64,000 nucleotides of DNA from Amantichitinum ursilacus (GCF_001294205.1 NZ_LAQT01000009.1:1-64000); one strand, 5' to 3'; positions 37,749-48,016 are shown, counted from the stretch's first letter. The notes: generated by a model from the letters alone, not told the origin. Translations and numbers: made by a program.

Positions 37749-40700
37749 CGGGTGTGTCCTTCCAGCTGCTGTTCGGTGGCCAGCAAATGCTGTTCAACTT
37801 GCGCGCGATAGTCGCCGGGTTGTTGCCACAAGCCGCGTTGCATCGCTTCCAGCAAACGCTCGCAGATGCCATGCAAGGCGTGCGGATTGTGCTGTTGTAA
37901 AAAGTCGCGGGTGTCGGCGTCGTTTAAATACGCGTCGGTCACCAGCGCGTATTGATGGTCCGCCAGCACGCGCGCGGTGGCGTCGTAGCCGTACAGATAA
38001 TCGACGGTGGCGGCGATCTCGGCGGCGCCCTTATAGCCATGACGTTTAACGCCGGCAATCCATTTGGGATTGACCACGCGCGAGCGGATAACGCTGGCGA
38101 TTTCTTCCTGCAGCGTGCGGATGCGTGGCGCGTTGGGGTTGCTGTGGTCGGCGTGGTAGGTACTGGGCTGCTGGCCGGACAGATGGCGCACTGCCGCCGT
38201 CATGCCACCCTGAAACTGGTAATAGTCATTCGAGTCCAGCACATCGTGTTCGCGGCTATCCTGGTTTTGCAGCACCACATCCAGTTGCGACAAGCGCTGG
38301 CCAAAGCTGGCCTGGGCCGCTTCGCCATCGCTGTTTTGCCCATAGGCGTAGCCGCCCCAGTGTTGATAGGCGTTGGCCAGATCGGCGTCGGTCTGCCATT
38401 GGCGCTGGTCGATCAGTGCTTGCAAGCCCGCGCCGTAGTTGCCGGGGCTGGCGCCAAACACACGCCAACCGGCGCGACGCCGCGCTTCAGTCGCCGCCAT
38501 GCCTTGCGCTTGCAAGGCATCGCGTTCACGCAGGATGCGGGCGCGAATCGGGTTGACGGCTTCGGGCTCATCCAGCTCGGCCACCGCTTGCACCGCCGCA
38601 TCAAACAGATGGATCAGGTTGGCAAACGCATCGCGGAAAAAGCCGGACACCCGCAAGGTGACGTCGATGCGCGGGCGGTCAAAAATCTCGATGGGCAGGA
38701 TTTCAAAATCGGTCACGCGATGGCTGCCTTGCGCCCATTTGGGCCGCACGCCCAGCAAGGCCATGGCTTGCGCAATATCGTCGCCGCCGGTGCGCATCGT
38801 GGCCGTGCCCCAGACCGACAAGCCCACCGCGCGCGGAAAGTCGCCGTGCTCTTGCAGATGGCGTTCCAGTAATTGCTGCGCGGATTTAACGCCGAGCGAC
38901 CAGGCGGCCGGGGTGGGCAGAGCGCGTGTATCCACCGCGTAGAAATTGCGCCCGGTCGGCAAGACATCGGGCCGGCCGCGCGTGGGCGAACCACTGGGGC
39001 CGGGCGGCACACATTGCCCTGCCAGCCCCCGGCGCAATTGCAGCAATTCCTGCGCGCCGCAGGCATCCAGCGGTGGCAATACGCTGCGTTGCAAACGCGT
39101 CAGCACGGCGCTGCTGTGCGCGCCAATCTCATTCATGACCGTGCCGTCACACAGCTGTTGCAGCAACTGGCCTGCCAGCGCTTCGAGTCGTTCGCGGGTA
39201 TCGCCGGTGTGGCGCCAGGCATCGGGCAGGATGTTGCTCAGGAGGGCCGGGCGCGGCCCGGTCCATGGCGCGGCCCAATCGGCTTGCAGCGGATCAAACT
39301 GCGCGCCCAGCTGCAGGTCGCGCGCCAGCGCCGCAATCAAACCGGCCTGTGCGCCTTGGCCATCACCCACCGGAAAACGCGCCAGTGCTTGCAAGGTATC
39401 GCGCCGTTGCCGCTCGGTCGGCGACTGGCCAAACACATGCAGGCCATCGCGGATCTGCGCTTCTTTCAGTTCGCACAACCAGGCATCGACACGCGTCAGT
39501 AGTGCATCCTCGTCACCCGCTGGCGTGCTCAGGTTAAGTTCTTCGTGCAGCTTGTTCTGTTTGATGGCTTGCAGAATGGTCTGGCGCAGCAGCCTGGCGC
39601 GGCGCGCATCCACCATCAAGGCTTCGTAATATTCGTCGACCTGGCGTTCCAGATCCTGCAGCGGGCCGTAGTTTTCCGCGCGCGTGAGCGGCGGCATCAG
39701 GTGGTCGATGATGACGGCCTGGGCGCGGCGTTTGGCCTGGCAACCTTCGCCCGGATCGTTAACGATAAACGGGTATAGATGCGGCAACGGCCCCAGGATC
39801 AGATCGGGCCAGCAAGTGGAACCCAGCGCCACGCTTTTGCCGGGCAACCATTCCAGATTGCCGTGCTTGCCCAGATGCACCACCGCGTCGATGCGCCAGG
39901 CATGGCGCAGCCAGAAATAGAACGCCAGATAGGCATGCGGCGGCACCAGTTCGGCATCGTGATAACTGGCGTAATCGGCCTCGCCGCGCGAGCGGGACGG
40001 CTGGATGCCGACAAATACGTTGCCGCAACGCCAGCCGGCAATGGTAAAGCGGCCCTGGCGCAACGTCGGATCGTTTTCGGGTGTGCCCCAACGTGCGTCG
40101 ATGGCGGCTTTGATTTCGGGTGGCAATTGCGCCAGCTGCGCCAGGTAATCCGCCAGCGCATAGCTTTGCAACGCCGGGCGCAGGGCGCGGGTGGCGGGGT
40201 CGTTGGTCACGCCTTGGGTAAGCTGCGCAATCAGCGCGTCGCCATCGCGTGGCAAGTCACCGATCTGATAGCCCTGGTCCGCCAGCATTTGCAACACGCC
40301 CAGTGCTGAGGCGGGCGTATCGAGGCCGACGCCATTGCCGATGCGGCCTTCGCTCATCGGATAGTTGGCCAGGATCAGCGCCAGTTTTTTGTCGACGTTG
40401 GGCAGCGTGCGCAAACGGCACCAGCGCTGCGCCAGCGTCACCACAAAATCGATGCGTTCCAGATCGGGCTGGTATTGCACCACGTCGACTTCGGTATGCG
40501 GGCAGCGATAAGCCAGGCCCTTGAAGCTGATGGCGCGCGTGATGATGCGGCCGTCGACTTCGGGCAGCGCCACATGCATGGCGATATCGCGCGAATTAAG
40601 CCCTTGGTTGTCGGCTTGCCACGCTTCGCGGTTGCTGCCGGACAGGATGACTTGCAACACCGGCGCATCGCCAAACAGATCGAGCGGCGCCGGGTCGTCG

Positions 40701-41524
40701 ATGGCGGAGGCGGCGAAAGCGGTGGTGTTCAGTACCAGCGCCACCTGCTGCTCGGCGCACAGCTGGCGCATTACCTGCTTGCTGATGCCGTCCTTCAGCG
40801 ACGTCACCGCCATGGGTAGCGGGTTTAACCCGGCCGCGAGCAGCGCGTCGATCAAGGCATCAAACACCGCGGTATTGGCGGCTTGCAGATGCGCTTTGTA
40901 AAACACGATGGCCACCACCGGCGCGCCCACCTGCCAGCGCGCTTGCCAGTCCGCCACGCTGGGTTGATGCAAACCGGGCAGATAGATCGATGCGGCGGGC
41001 AGCGCACGCGGTGGCTCGGGCTCGCTGCCCCAGCCCAGCGTGTGGAAGGCAATGGCGCGCAAAAATGCTTCGGCATTCTGCGCACCGCCTTCGCGCAGAT
41101 AGCGCCACAGCTGTTGGCACAAGGCGGCCGGGGCGGTGCTTTTGGCGATCAGGTTGGAGTCTTCTTGCAAGTCACCCGAGAACATCGCCAGCGTTTGGCC
41201 GCGCGAGCGCGCCAGCGCCATCGCTTGCTCGATGCCATAGGGCCAGTAGCTTTCGCCACCCAGATGATCGATGACCACGGCTTGCGCATGCTGCAACACA
41301 TCGTCGACATAAAAATCCACCGACGCCGGTTGCCGTAGAAACGTGACATTCGCCAGCCGCACGCTGGGAAAATCCGGGCCCAGCCGCGCCACCGCACCGG
41401 CCAGCAAGGCCAGCGTGGTGTCGGCCGAACTCAGCACCACAATCTGCGCCGGGCGTTGCTCGATCCGGATGACGCCTGCGCTGTCATCGACAAAACCGCC
41501 CGGCGTGGTGCGCAATAAATGCAT
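37745..41524 (-). CDS. cobN: Cobaltochelatase large subunit
   Basis: 1259 residues, normal for CobN. Recognised by FWLRHAWRIDAVVHLGKHGN then LEWLPGKSVAL, by PVDEYY-type LERQVDEYYEAL, and by the C-terminal GMTAAVRHLSGQQPSTYHAD and AEIAATVDYLYGYDATA. Binds hydrogenobyrinic acid a,c-diamide and inserts Co2+ with the AAA+/VWA partners encoded next. Starts 4 bases after cobW. Confidence 0.96.
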   Translation of the reverse strand: MHLLRTTPGGFVDDSAGVIRIEQRPAQIVVLSSADTTLALLAGAVARLGPDFPSVRLANVTFLRQPASVDFYVDDVLQHAQAVVIDHLGGESYWPYGIEQAMALARSRGQTLAMFSGDLQEDSNLIAKSTAPAALCQQLWRYLREGGAQNAEAFLRAIAFHTLGWGSEPEPPRALPAASIYLPGLHQPSVADWQARWQVGAPVVAIVFYKAHLQAANTAVFDALIDALLAAGLNPLPMAVTSLKDGISKQVMRQLCAEQQVALVLNTTAFAASAIDDPAPLDLFGDAPVLQVILSGSNREAWQADNQGLNSRDIAMHVALPEVDGRIITRAISFKGLAYRCPHTEVDVVQYQPDLERIDFVVTLAQRWCRLRTLPNVDKKLALILANYPMSEGRIGNGVGLDTPASALGVLQMLADQGYQIGDLPRDGDALIAQLTQGVTNDPATRALRPALQSYALADYLAQLAQLPPEIKAAIDARWGTPENDPTLRQGRFTIAGWRCGNVFVGIQPSRSRGEADYASYHDAELVPPHAYLAFYFWLRHAWRIDAVVHLGKHGNLEWLPGKSVALGSTCWPDLILGPLPHLYPFIVNDPGEGCQAKRRAQAVIIDHLMPPLTRAENYGPLQDLERQVDEYYEALMVDARRARLLRQTILQAIKQNKLHEELNLSTPAGDEDALLTRVDAWLCELKEAQIRDGLHVFGQSPTERQRRDTLQALARFPVGDGQGAQAGLIAALARDLQLGAQFDPLQADWAAPWTGPRPALLSNILPDAWRHTGDTRERLEALAGQLLQQLCDGTVMNEIGAHSSAVLTRLQRSVLPPLDACGAQELLQLRRGLAGQCVPPGPSGSPTRGRPDVLPTGRNFYAVDTRALPTPAAWSLGVKSAQQLLERHLQEHGDFPRAVGLSVWGTATMRTGGDDIAQAMALLGVRPKWAQGSHRVTDFEILPIEIFDRPRIDVTLRVSGFFRDAFANLIHLFDAAVQAVAELDEPEAVNPIRARILRERDALQAQGMAATEARRRAGWRVFGASPGNYGAGLQALIDQRQWQTDADLANAYQHWGGYAYGQNSDGEAAQASFGQRLSQLDVVLQNQDSREHDVLDSNDYYQFQGGMTAAVRHLSGQQPSTYHADHSNPNAPRIRTLQEEIASVIRSRVVNPKWIAGVKRHGYKGAAEIAATVDYLYGYDATARVLADHQYALVTDAYLNDADTRDFLQQHNPHALHGICERLLEAMQRGLWQQPGDYRAQVEQHLLATEQQLEGHTR

Positions 41525-41528
41525 GCGC

Positions 41529-42602
41529 TCAGGCCGCTTGCGTGGCGTGGGCCAGCGCGTCGGTCAGCGCTTGTTGCAATGTGGCCTGGTCCAGCTCGGC
41601 GCCGATCAGGACAAAGCGGCTGCTTTGGTTTTCGCCGGCCTGCCAGCGCCGATCAAAATAGCTGTCAAAGCGCGTGCCCACGCCCTGAATCACCAGCCGC
41701 ATCGGGGCGTCGGGCAGGGCGGCGAAGCCTTTTACGCGATAGATGTCGTGCGCCTGCACCAGGCTGCGCAAGGCGGCGATGGTGGCTTCGCGCGATGTGG
41801 TTTCGGCATGCACCACCACCGAATCGAAATCATCGTGATGATGGTCAGGATCATCGGCCGAGCCGTGATGGCCGTGGCGTTGTTCGATGCCTTCTTCTGA
41901 TCTGGCCTCCAGGCCCAACAGCGTGGCCAGATCCAGCTGGCCGTTTTGCGCACGCACAATCTTGACGTGCGCCGGGATGTCTTCGCGGATGGTGTCTTCG
42001 ACGGCGGCGATATGCGCCGGGTCCAGCTGGTCCATTTTGTTAAGGATGACCAGGTCGGCGGCGGAGAGCTGATCGGCAAATAATTCGTGTAGCGGCGATT
42101 CGTGGTCCAGATTGGGGTCCGCCTTGCGTTGCGCGTCCACGGCTTGCGGGTTTTCCGCAAACTGGCCCGCAGCGGTGGCCGGGCCGTCCACCACGGTAAT
42201 CACGGCGTCGACGGTAAAGCTGTTCTTGATCGACGGCCAGTTAAACGCCTGCACCAGTGGCTTGGGCAGCGCCAGGCCCGAGGTTTCGATCAGCACGTGG
42301 TCGATCTGGTCGCGCCGTTCGTTCAGCGCTTCCATCACCGGGTAGAACTCTTCCTGCACCGTGCAACACAGGCAGCCGTTGGCCAGTTCGTACAGCTGGC
42401 CCGCGGTTTCATTGCCTGCGTCGTCGCAGCCGATGCCACAACCCTTGAGGATTTCGCCATCAATGCCCAGCTCGCCAAATTCGTTGACGATGACCGCAAT
42501 GCGCTGGCCTTGCGCGTGTTGCAGGATGTGACGCAGCAGCGTGGTTTTGCCGCTACCCAGAAAGCCGGTGACGACGGTAACGGGGATTTTGCGCAGTTGC
42601 AT
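41529..42602 (-). CDS. cobW: CobW cobalt metallochaperone GTPase
   Basis: 357 residues from ATG 42602 (GGAGC upstream). G3E GTPase: Walker A GFLGSGKTTLL, the metal motif NGCLCCTVQ (CxCC), VDAVITVVDG and NKMDQLD. A His-rich stretch RHGHHG and DHHHDD follows the GTPase domain and can bind metal. Expected to deliver cobalt to the chelatase. First gene of cobW-cobN-chlID, divergent from cobE. Confidence 0.93.
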   Translation of the reverse strand: MQLRKIPVTVVTGFLGSGKTTLLRHILQHAQGQRIAVIVNEFGELGIDGEILKGCGIGCDDAGNETAGQLYELANGCLCCTVQEEFYPVMEALNERRDQIDHVLIETSGLALPKPLVQAFNWPSIKNSFTVDAVITVVDGPATAAGQFAENPQAVDAQRKADPNLDHESPLHELFADQLSAADLVILNKMDQLDPAHIAAVEDTIREDIPAHVKIVRAQNGQLDLATLLGLEARSEEGIEQRHGHHGSADDPDHHHDDFDSVVVHAETTSREATIAALRSLVQAHDIYRVKGFAALPDAPMRLVIQGVGTRFDSYFDRRWQAGENQSSRFVLIGAELDQATLQQALTDALAHATQAA

Positions 42603-42745
42603 GGTGAAGAAGCTCCGGGGATGGGGTGAGCACGCTAAGGGCAGCGGGAGTGCGGCGCGTGTCTGGTAATAGTTACGGTATGATTCTACCAGCGCGGGCA
42701 AAGGCCCGTAACAAGCGCCATTCATGCGCGCGGGCAGAAATTTTC

Positions 42746-43144
42746 ATGGCGTGGACGCGGATGCGCAAATGGGTAGTGGGCATAGGCTGCCGGCGTGATG
42801 TCTCGGCGCAGCAAATCAGTGCGGCGGTAACGGGCGCGCTGGCCGCGGTGGACGGCGTTATCGAGCAGATTGCCGTGATCGCCACGCTGGACAGCAAGCT
42901 GGCCACCCCTGCGTTGCTGCAGTTTTGCACCACGCACGCGCTGCCGCTGCACGGTTTTAGCGTCGCACAGATCAATGCCTTGCCCGTCACCTGGACGCCG
43001 TCCGCCGCCGCGCAAGCGCAGTTGGGCGTGAGTGGCGTCAGCGAACCGTGCGCTTTGCTCGCCGCCGCCGGTGGCGCGCTGGTAATACCCCGATTTCGAC
43101 TTGATGGCGTGACTGTCGCCATCGCCCAGACAGGAAGTACCTAA
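42746..43144 (+). CDS. cobE: CobE (CbiG C-terminal-domain protein)
   Basis: 132 residues from ATG 42746 (ATG 42761 also fits). WVVGIGCRRDVSAQQI and IATLDSKLATPALLQFC are the CobE/CbiG-C signature. Function in the aerobic pathway is not established. Its last base is the first base of the cobO start codon (TAATG). Here it is separate from the CbiG domain fused to CobJ. Confidence 0.87.
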   Translation: MAWTRMRKWVVGIGCRRDVSAQQISAAVTGALAAVDGVIEQIAVIATLDSKLATPALLQFCTTHALPLHGFSVAQINALPVTWTPSAAAQAQLGVSGVSEPCALLAAAGGALVIPRFRLDGVTVAIAQTGST

Positions 43145-43746
43145 TGAAGACTGATCCCGCCGCGCACCAGCGCATGACGGAACGCCGCAAAGCCGGCCAT
43201 GAAAAAAAACAGGCCGAAGCCACCGTCGAAAAAGGCTTGCTGATGGTGAATACCGGCACTGGCAAGGGCAAATCCACTGCCGCCTTCGGCATGGCGGTAC
43301 GCGTGTTGGGCCATGGCATGAAGCTGGGCGTGGTGCAATTTATTAAAGGCGCTTTGCATACGGCCGAACGCGATTTTCTGGGCGCAGTGGCCACCTGCGA
43401 CTTTGTGACGATGGGCGATGGCTACACCTGGAACACGCAAGATCGCAGCAAAGACATTGCCACCGCCCGCAAAGGTTGGGACGAGGCGCGCCGCATGATC
43501 GAAAGCGGCGACTACCAGATGGTGATTCTGGATGAGCTGAACACGGTGCTGAAATACGAATATCTGCCGCTGGACGAGGTGCTGAGCGTATTTGCCGCAC
43601 GGCCCGAAATGCTGCATATCGTGGTGACCGGCCGCCACGCGCCCGAAGCGCTGATCGAAGCGGCTGACCTGGTCACTGAAATGACGCTGGTCAAACATCC
43701 GTACCGTGAACAACACGTTAAAGCGCAGCGTGGCGTCGAGTTTTAA
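43144..43746 (+). CDS. cobO: Cob(I)yrinic acid a,c-diamide adenosyltransferase
   Basis: 200 residues. P-loop GTGKGKSTAAFGMA near residue 39, then QFIKGAL and LDELNTVLKYEYLPLDEV, all CobO/BtuR. Adds the upper adenosyl ligand. The N-terminal lysine/glutamate-rich tail (RRKAGHEKKQAEATVEKG) is usual. Confidence 0.95.
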   Translation: MKTDPAAHQRMTERRKAGHEKKQAEATVEKGLLMVNTGTGKGKSTAAFGMAVRVLGHGMKLGVVQFIKGALHTAERDFLGAVATCDFVTMGDGYTWNTQDRSKDIATARKGWDEARRMIESGDYQMVILDELNTVLKYEYLPLDEVLSVFAARPEMLHIVVTGRHAPEALIEAADLVTEMTLVKHPYREQHVKAQRGVEF

Positions 43747-43749
43747 GCG

Positions 43750-45039
43750 ATGAGCGCGTGTGCCGCCTTGCTGATCAGCGCGCCCGCGTCGGGCTCGGGC
43801 AAGACCACGATCACGGCGGGCCTGGCGCGCTATCACCGCCGCATGGGCCGCCGCGTGCGCGTGTTTAAAACCGGACCGGATTTTCTCGACCCCAAATGGC
43901 TGGAAAGCGCCAGCGGCCAGCCGGTTTATAACCTCGACCTGGGCATGGTGGGCGCGGATGGTTGCCGCCAGTTGCTGGCGCAAGCGGCGGCCGAGGCCGA
44001 TCTGATCCTGATTGAAGGCGTGATGGGCTTGTACGACGGCACGCCCAGCAGCGCCGATCTGGCCATCGCCTTGGGCGTGCCGGTGCTGGCGGTGATTAGC
44101 GGCAAAGGCATGGCGCAGAGCTTTGCTGCAATTGCGTTCGGGCTGGCGCGGTTTCGTGACGGCTTGCCGTTTTATGGCGTGCTGGCCAATCGGGTGGGCT
44201 CGCTGCGCCATGCCGAGTTGCTGCAACAGGCCATGCCCGCAGATTTACGCTGGCTGGGGCATGTGGCGGCGGAGACGGCCTTAAGCCTGCCTGAGCGCCA
44301 TCTGGGCTTGCAGCAACCGGCGGAAATCGATGATCTGGATGCGCGGCTTGAACGCGCCGCCGCTGCCATTGCCACGACAGCGCTGGCGCAATTGCCGCCG
44401 CAGGTGGAATTTGCAACGCCCGCTGCGACCACGGTGGTGCCCCCATTGCTGGCGGGCAAACGCATCGCGATCGCGCGTGATGCGGCGTTCTCGTTTATCT
44501 ATCCAGCCAACCTGGATTTGCTGAGGGCGATGGGGGCGCAGCTGGTGTTCTTTGCGCCATTGGCTGATGAAGCGTTGCCCGCGGCTTGCGATGCCGTTTA
44601 TTTGCCGGGCGGCTATCCGGAATTGCACGCGGCAACGTTAGCGCGCAACCACACCACCGCAGCATCACTGCGTGCACACGTGGCGGCAGGGCGGCCGTTG
44701 GTGGCGGAGTGCGGCGGCATGCTGTATCTGGCCGAGGCGCTGACCGATGTAGCCGGCGAGTGCGTGGCCATGCTGGGCTTGCTGCCAGGCCAGGCGCGCA
44801 TGCAAACGCGCTTTGCGGCGCTGGGCATGCAGGTGGTGGAGAGCGAACAGGGCGTGCTGCGCGGGCATACCTTTCACTATTCCACCTTCGCTACGCCGCT
44901 GACGCCGTGGCGCGTAGCCGCCAATCCGGATAGCGGCAAAGCCGGTGAGGCGTGGTACCGACATGGCGCGATCACTGCGTCGTATATGCACGCGTACTGG
45001 CCATCGAACCCCCAATTTGCCGCTGCGCTGTTTTTATAG
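43750..45039 (+). CDS. cobB: Hydrogenobyrinic acid a,c-diamide synthase
   Basis: 429 residues. N-terminal amidoligase P-loop APASGSGKTT at 11-20; FKTGPDFLDPKWL binds substrate; C-terminal glutaminase with the nucleophile Cys near residue 321 (VAECGGMLYLAEAL) and HTFHYSTF. Glutamine- and ATP-dependent amidation of side chains a and c. Its last 100 bases are duplicated downstream at about 45192-45305. Confidence 0.95.
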   Translation: MSACAALLISAPASGSGKTTITAGLARYHRRMGRRVRVFKTGPDFLDPKWLESASGQPVYNLDLGMVGADGCRQLLAQAAAEADLILIEGVMGLYDGTPSSADLAIALGVPVLAVISGKGMAQSFAAIAFGLARFRDGLPFYGVLANRVGSLRHAELLQQAMPADLRWLGHVAAETALSLPERHLGLQQPAEIDDLDARLERAAAAIATTALAQLPPQVEFATPAATTVVPPLLAGKRIAIARDAAFSFIYPANLDLLRAMGAQLVFFAPLADEALPAACDAVYLPGGYPELHAATLARNHTTAASLRAHVAAGRPLVAECGGMLYLAEALTDVAGECVAMLGLLPGQARMQTRFAALGMQVVESEQGVLRGHTFHYSTFATPLTPWRVAANPDSGKAGEAWYRHGAITASYMHAYWPSNPQFAAALFL

Positions 45040-45134
45040 GGTGGGTCTCGACCCACCATTCAAAGCCGTTGATTTGGAGTGCGATGGCTCAAGATACCAC
45101 TTTGAGGGGTGGGTCGAGACCCACCCTATGCGGG

Positions 45135-45191
45135 CTTAATCCAGCAGCGCCCAGATCGCATCCATATCCAGCGCTGCCTCCACCGCGTCGG
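45135..45191 (-). pseudogene. Duplicated 3' fragment of cobQ
   Basis: The segment repeats the last about 55 bases of cobQ (starting at its stop, copied at 45137 from 45475) with a few substitutions, then breaks off into cobB-derived sequence at 45191-45192. No function expected. Confidence 0.8.
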
Positions 45192-45305
45192 TATTCCACC
45201 ATCGCTACGCCGCTGACGCATGGTACCGACATGGCGCGATCACTGCGTCGTATATGCATGCGTACTGGCCTTCCAACCCCCAATTCGCCGCTGCGCTGTT
45301 TTCAT
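45192..45305 (+). pseudogene. Duplicated 3' fragment of cobB
   Basis: TATTCCACCATCGCTACGCC matches cobB at 44879, and from 45222 the copy follows cobB from 44954 (offset 268) to its stop, with an internal loss of about 45 bases between the two matches. Ends in TTTTCATAGGG, like the real cobB end. Confidence 0.85.
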
Positions 45306-45473
45306 AGGGTGGGTCAAGACCCACCACTCAAAGCCGATGGTTCCGCGTGCGATGGCTCAAGTTGCCACTTTGAGTGGTGGGTCAAGACCCACCATTCAAA
45401 GCCGATGATTCGGAGTGCGATGGCTCAAGATGCCACTTTGAGGGGTGGGTCGAGACCCACCCTATGCGGCGGC

Positions 45474-46934
45474 TTAATCCAGCAGCGCCCAGATCGCATC
45501 CATATCCAGCGCCGCTTCCACCGCGTCGGCCAGTTGGTCAATCGACGCTTCGCGCCGCGCGTCGTGGTCAATCTGCGCCACGTCGTTCAGCCCGGCCCAG
45601 CGCAGCAGCGCGGCGCACGCTTCGGGCGCATCGAACAGACCATGCAGATAAGTCGCCAGCACTTGCCCATCCGCCGACAGCGCGCCTTCGGGCCGCGGTG
45701 GCTCGCCCAGATACAGTGCCGGGTTGGCCAGCGCCGGGCCGTGAGTTACGCCCATATGAATCTCATAACCGCGCACCGCTGCCGCCGCAAACGCCAGCTG
45801 GCCCGTGGTGTTGACCAACTGCTTTTCCGCTTCCAGCGTCGTCACATAATCCAGCAGGCCCAAACCCGCCGTCGCCGTCACCTCGCTCTCGATGCCATGC
45901 GGATCGTGCAATGCGCGCCCCAGCATCTGCATGCCGCCGCACACGCCGATCACCTTGCCCTGATAGCGCAAATGCCGCTGCAGATACGCCTCCCAGCCGT
46001 TGGCGCGTAGCCAGGCCAGATCGCGCTGCACGCTTTTGCTGCCCGGCAGGATCACCAGATCGGCCGGGGGAATCGGCTCGCCCGCGCGCACATAGCTGAA
46101 GTCCACTTGCGGATGTGCGCGCAGCGCGTCGAAATCGGTGTGGTTGGAAATGCGCGGCAGCGCGGGCACCACCACGCGCAGGGCATGGGCTGAGGTGGCG
46201 GCGGCGCGGCGCGCGCTGGGCAGCATATCCTCGCCATCCAGCCACAGGCCGGGCACAAATGGCACCACGCCCAGCACGCGCTGGCCGGTTTGCGCTTCCA
46301 CCCAGTCCAGCCCCGGTTTAAGCAGCGCCACATCGCCGCGAAACTTGTTGATGACGATGCCTTTGATGCGCGCGCGTTCGGCTTCAGACAAGCAGGCCAA
46401 CGTGCCAATGATCTGCGCAAACACGCCGCCACGGTCGATGTCGGCCACCAGAATCACCGGCACATCGGCGGCTTCGGCAAAGCCCATATTGGCGATGTCG
46501 TTGGCGCGCAGGTTGACTTCCGCCGGGCTGCCCGCGCCTTCGATCAGCACGCAATCCATGCGTTGCCGCAAGCGCCCGAACGACGCCAGCACCGCCTGCA
46601 AGGCTTTGGGTTTAAACGCGTGATACGCCACCGCGTTGTAATTGCCCACCGCATGGCCGTGGATGATGACTTGCGCGCCGATATCGCTATTGGGCTTGAG
46701 CAACACCGGGTTCATATCGACTTCGGGCACGATGCCGGCCGCCAGTGCCTGCCACGCTTGTGCGCGGCCGATTTCGCCGCCATCCACCGTCACCGCGCTG
46801 TTTAGCGACATGTTCTGCGGTTTGAACGGCGCCACGCGCAAACCGCGCCGTCGCGCCAGGCGGCACAGCGCGCCCACCAACGTGCTTTTGCCGGAATCGG
46901 AGCTGGTACCCTGTATCATCAACGCGCCGGACAT
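45474..46934 (-). CDS. cobQ: Cobyric acid synthase
   Basis: 486 residues. N-terminal [17 protein letters not shown]-loop, [10 protein letters not shown], and glutaminase Cys near residue 333 ([15 protein letters not shown]) with a C-terminal YLHGLFD. Amidates side chains b, d, e and g. It runs against cobB and is divergent from cobD across 50 bases. Confidence 0.96.
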   Translation of the reverse strand: MSGALMIQGTSSDSGKSTLVGALCRLARRRGLRVAPFKPQNMSLNSAVTVDGGEIGRAQAWQALAAGIVPEVDMNPVLLKPNSDIGAQVIIHGHAVGNYNAVAYHAFKPKALQAVLASFGRLRQRMDCVLIEGAGSPAEVNLRANDIANMGFAEAADVPVILVADIDRGGVFAQIIGTLACLSEAERARIKGIVINKFRGDVALLKPGLDWVEAQTGQRVLGVVPFVPGLWLDGEDMLPSARRAAATSAHALRVVVPALPRISNHTDFDALRAHPQVDFSYVRAGEPIPPADLVILPGSKSVQRDLAWLRANGWEAYLQRHLRYQGKVIGVCGGMQMLGRALHDPHGIESEVTATAGLGLLDYVTTLEAEKQLVNTTGQLAFAAAAVRGYEIHMGVTHGPALANPALYLGEPPRPEGALSADGQVLATYLHGLFDAPEACAALLRWAGLNDVAQIDHDARREASIDQLADAVEAALDMDAIWALLD

Positions 46935-46984
46935 TTCGACTTTCCTTCGTTTAAATCAAGTTATGCGTAAAAACCTGCGGCATT

Positions 46985-47992
46985 ATGCCATCCCCTTTCC
47001 CGAGCGCCGCGTGGCCGGGCCGTGCCATGTGGCCTGATTTGATCAGCCTGTGCGCGCTAACGTGGACCGGCGTGGCCATCGACCGCATCTGGGGCGAGCC
47101 GCGCCGCTGGCATCCGCTGGTGGGCTTTGGCCGTATCGCGCAACAGTTGGAGCGCGCGCTGAACCCGGATTACCGGACTGCGGGATCACGCGGCGTGGTG
47201 TGGCCGCGTTTGCTGGGCGTGGTGGCGTGGGCCGGCATGGTGTTGCTGCCAACGGCGCTGGCCGCGTATCTGTTACTGAATTTGCCATGGCAGCTCGCGT
47301 GGCTGCTGCATGCCTTGCTGCTGTGGTTTGCGTTGGGCGCGCGCAGTCTGGAAGAGCATATCCGCCCGATTGCCGCCGCTTTGCTGGCGGGCGATCTGGC
47401 CGAATCGCGCCGGCTGACTGCGCGCATCGTGAGCCGCGATCTAACTCAGGCCGATACGCCCGCCGTGGCGCGCGCCGCCATCGAATCGGCGCTGGAAAAT
47501 GGCAATGACGCCATCTTTGGCGCGCTGTTCTGGTTTGCTGTCGCCGGTGGGCCGGGCGCATTGGCGTTTCGACTGGCCAATACGCTGGATGCGATGTGGG
47601 GCTATCGCACGCCGCGCTTGCTGCGTTTTGGCTGGGCCGCCGCGCGTATTGATGACGCGCTGAACTGGCTACCCGCCCGCTTGACGGCGGCCGCCTATGC
47701 GCTGTGCGGCAATGCGCGCGCGGCCTGGCGTTGCTGGCAGGCGCAAGCGCCCGCGTGGGACAGCCCGAATGCCGGGCCGGTGATGGCCAGCGGCGCGGGC
47801 AGTTTGCAGGTTTTATGCGGCGGCGCGGCGTTTTACCACGGCGCGCTGGAAGCCAGGCCGCCTTTGGGTGAGGGCCAACCGCCGCAAGCGCAGGATGTGG
47901 TTCGGGCGCTAAATCTGGTAAAACGCGCGGTGCTGCTGTGGCTGGTGCTGCAAAGCATGTTGACGTTGGCTGTTGTCGTAATCACTCGCTAA
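46985..47992 (+). CDS. cobD: Adenosylcobinamide-phosphate synthase
   Basis: 335 residues from ATG 46985; ATG 47027 gives 321 residues and a more usual N-terminus. Several membrane helices. [30 protein letters not shown] and [17 protein letters not shown] are CobD/CbiB signatures. Joins aminopropanol (phosphate) to cobyric acid at the membrane. First gene of cobD-cobC-arsH-cobF. Confidence 0.93.
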   Translation: MPSPFPSAAWPGRAMWPDLISLCALTWTGVAIDRIWGEPRRWHPLVGFGRIAQQLERALNPDYRTAGSRGVVWPRLLGVVAWAGMVLLPTALAAYLLLNLPWQLAWLLHALLLWFALGARSLEEHIRPIAAALLAGDLAESRRLTARIVSRDLTQADTPAVARAAIESALENGNDAIFGALFWFAVAGGPGALAFRLANTLDAMWGYRTPRLLRFGWAAARIDDALNWLPARLTAAAYALCGNARAAWRCWQAQAPAWDSPNAGPVMASGAGSLQVLCGGAAFYHGALEARPPLGEGQPPQAQDVVRALNLVKRAVLLWLVLQSMLTLAVVVITR

Positions 47993-48016
47993 ACGCGAAT
48001 TTGCTGAAAGGCCCCG

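Larger units (their letters stand above)
45040..45470. repeat. REP-like palindromes in 68-bp steps and duplicated gene ends
   Basis: Five palindromes GGTGGGTC-NN-GACCCACC have cores at 45040, 45108, 45308, 45376 and 45444; neighbours within each group are exactly 68 bp apart. Between the groups, 45137-45190 copies the 3' end of cobQ and 45192-45305 copies the 3' end of cobB. The whole block is best read as a duplication of an original cobB-REP-cobQ junction. Confidence 0.85.
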
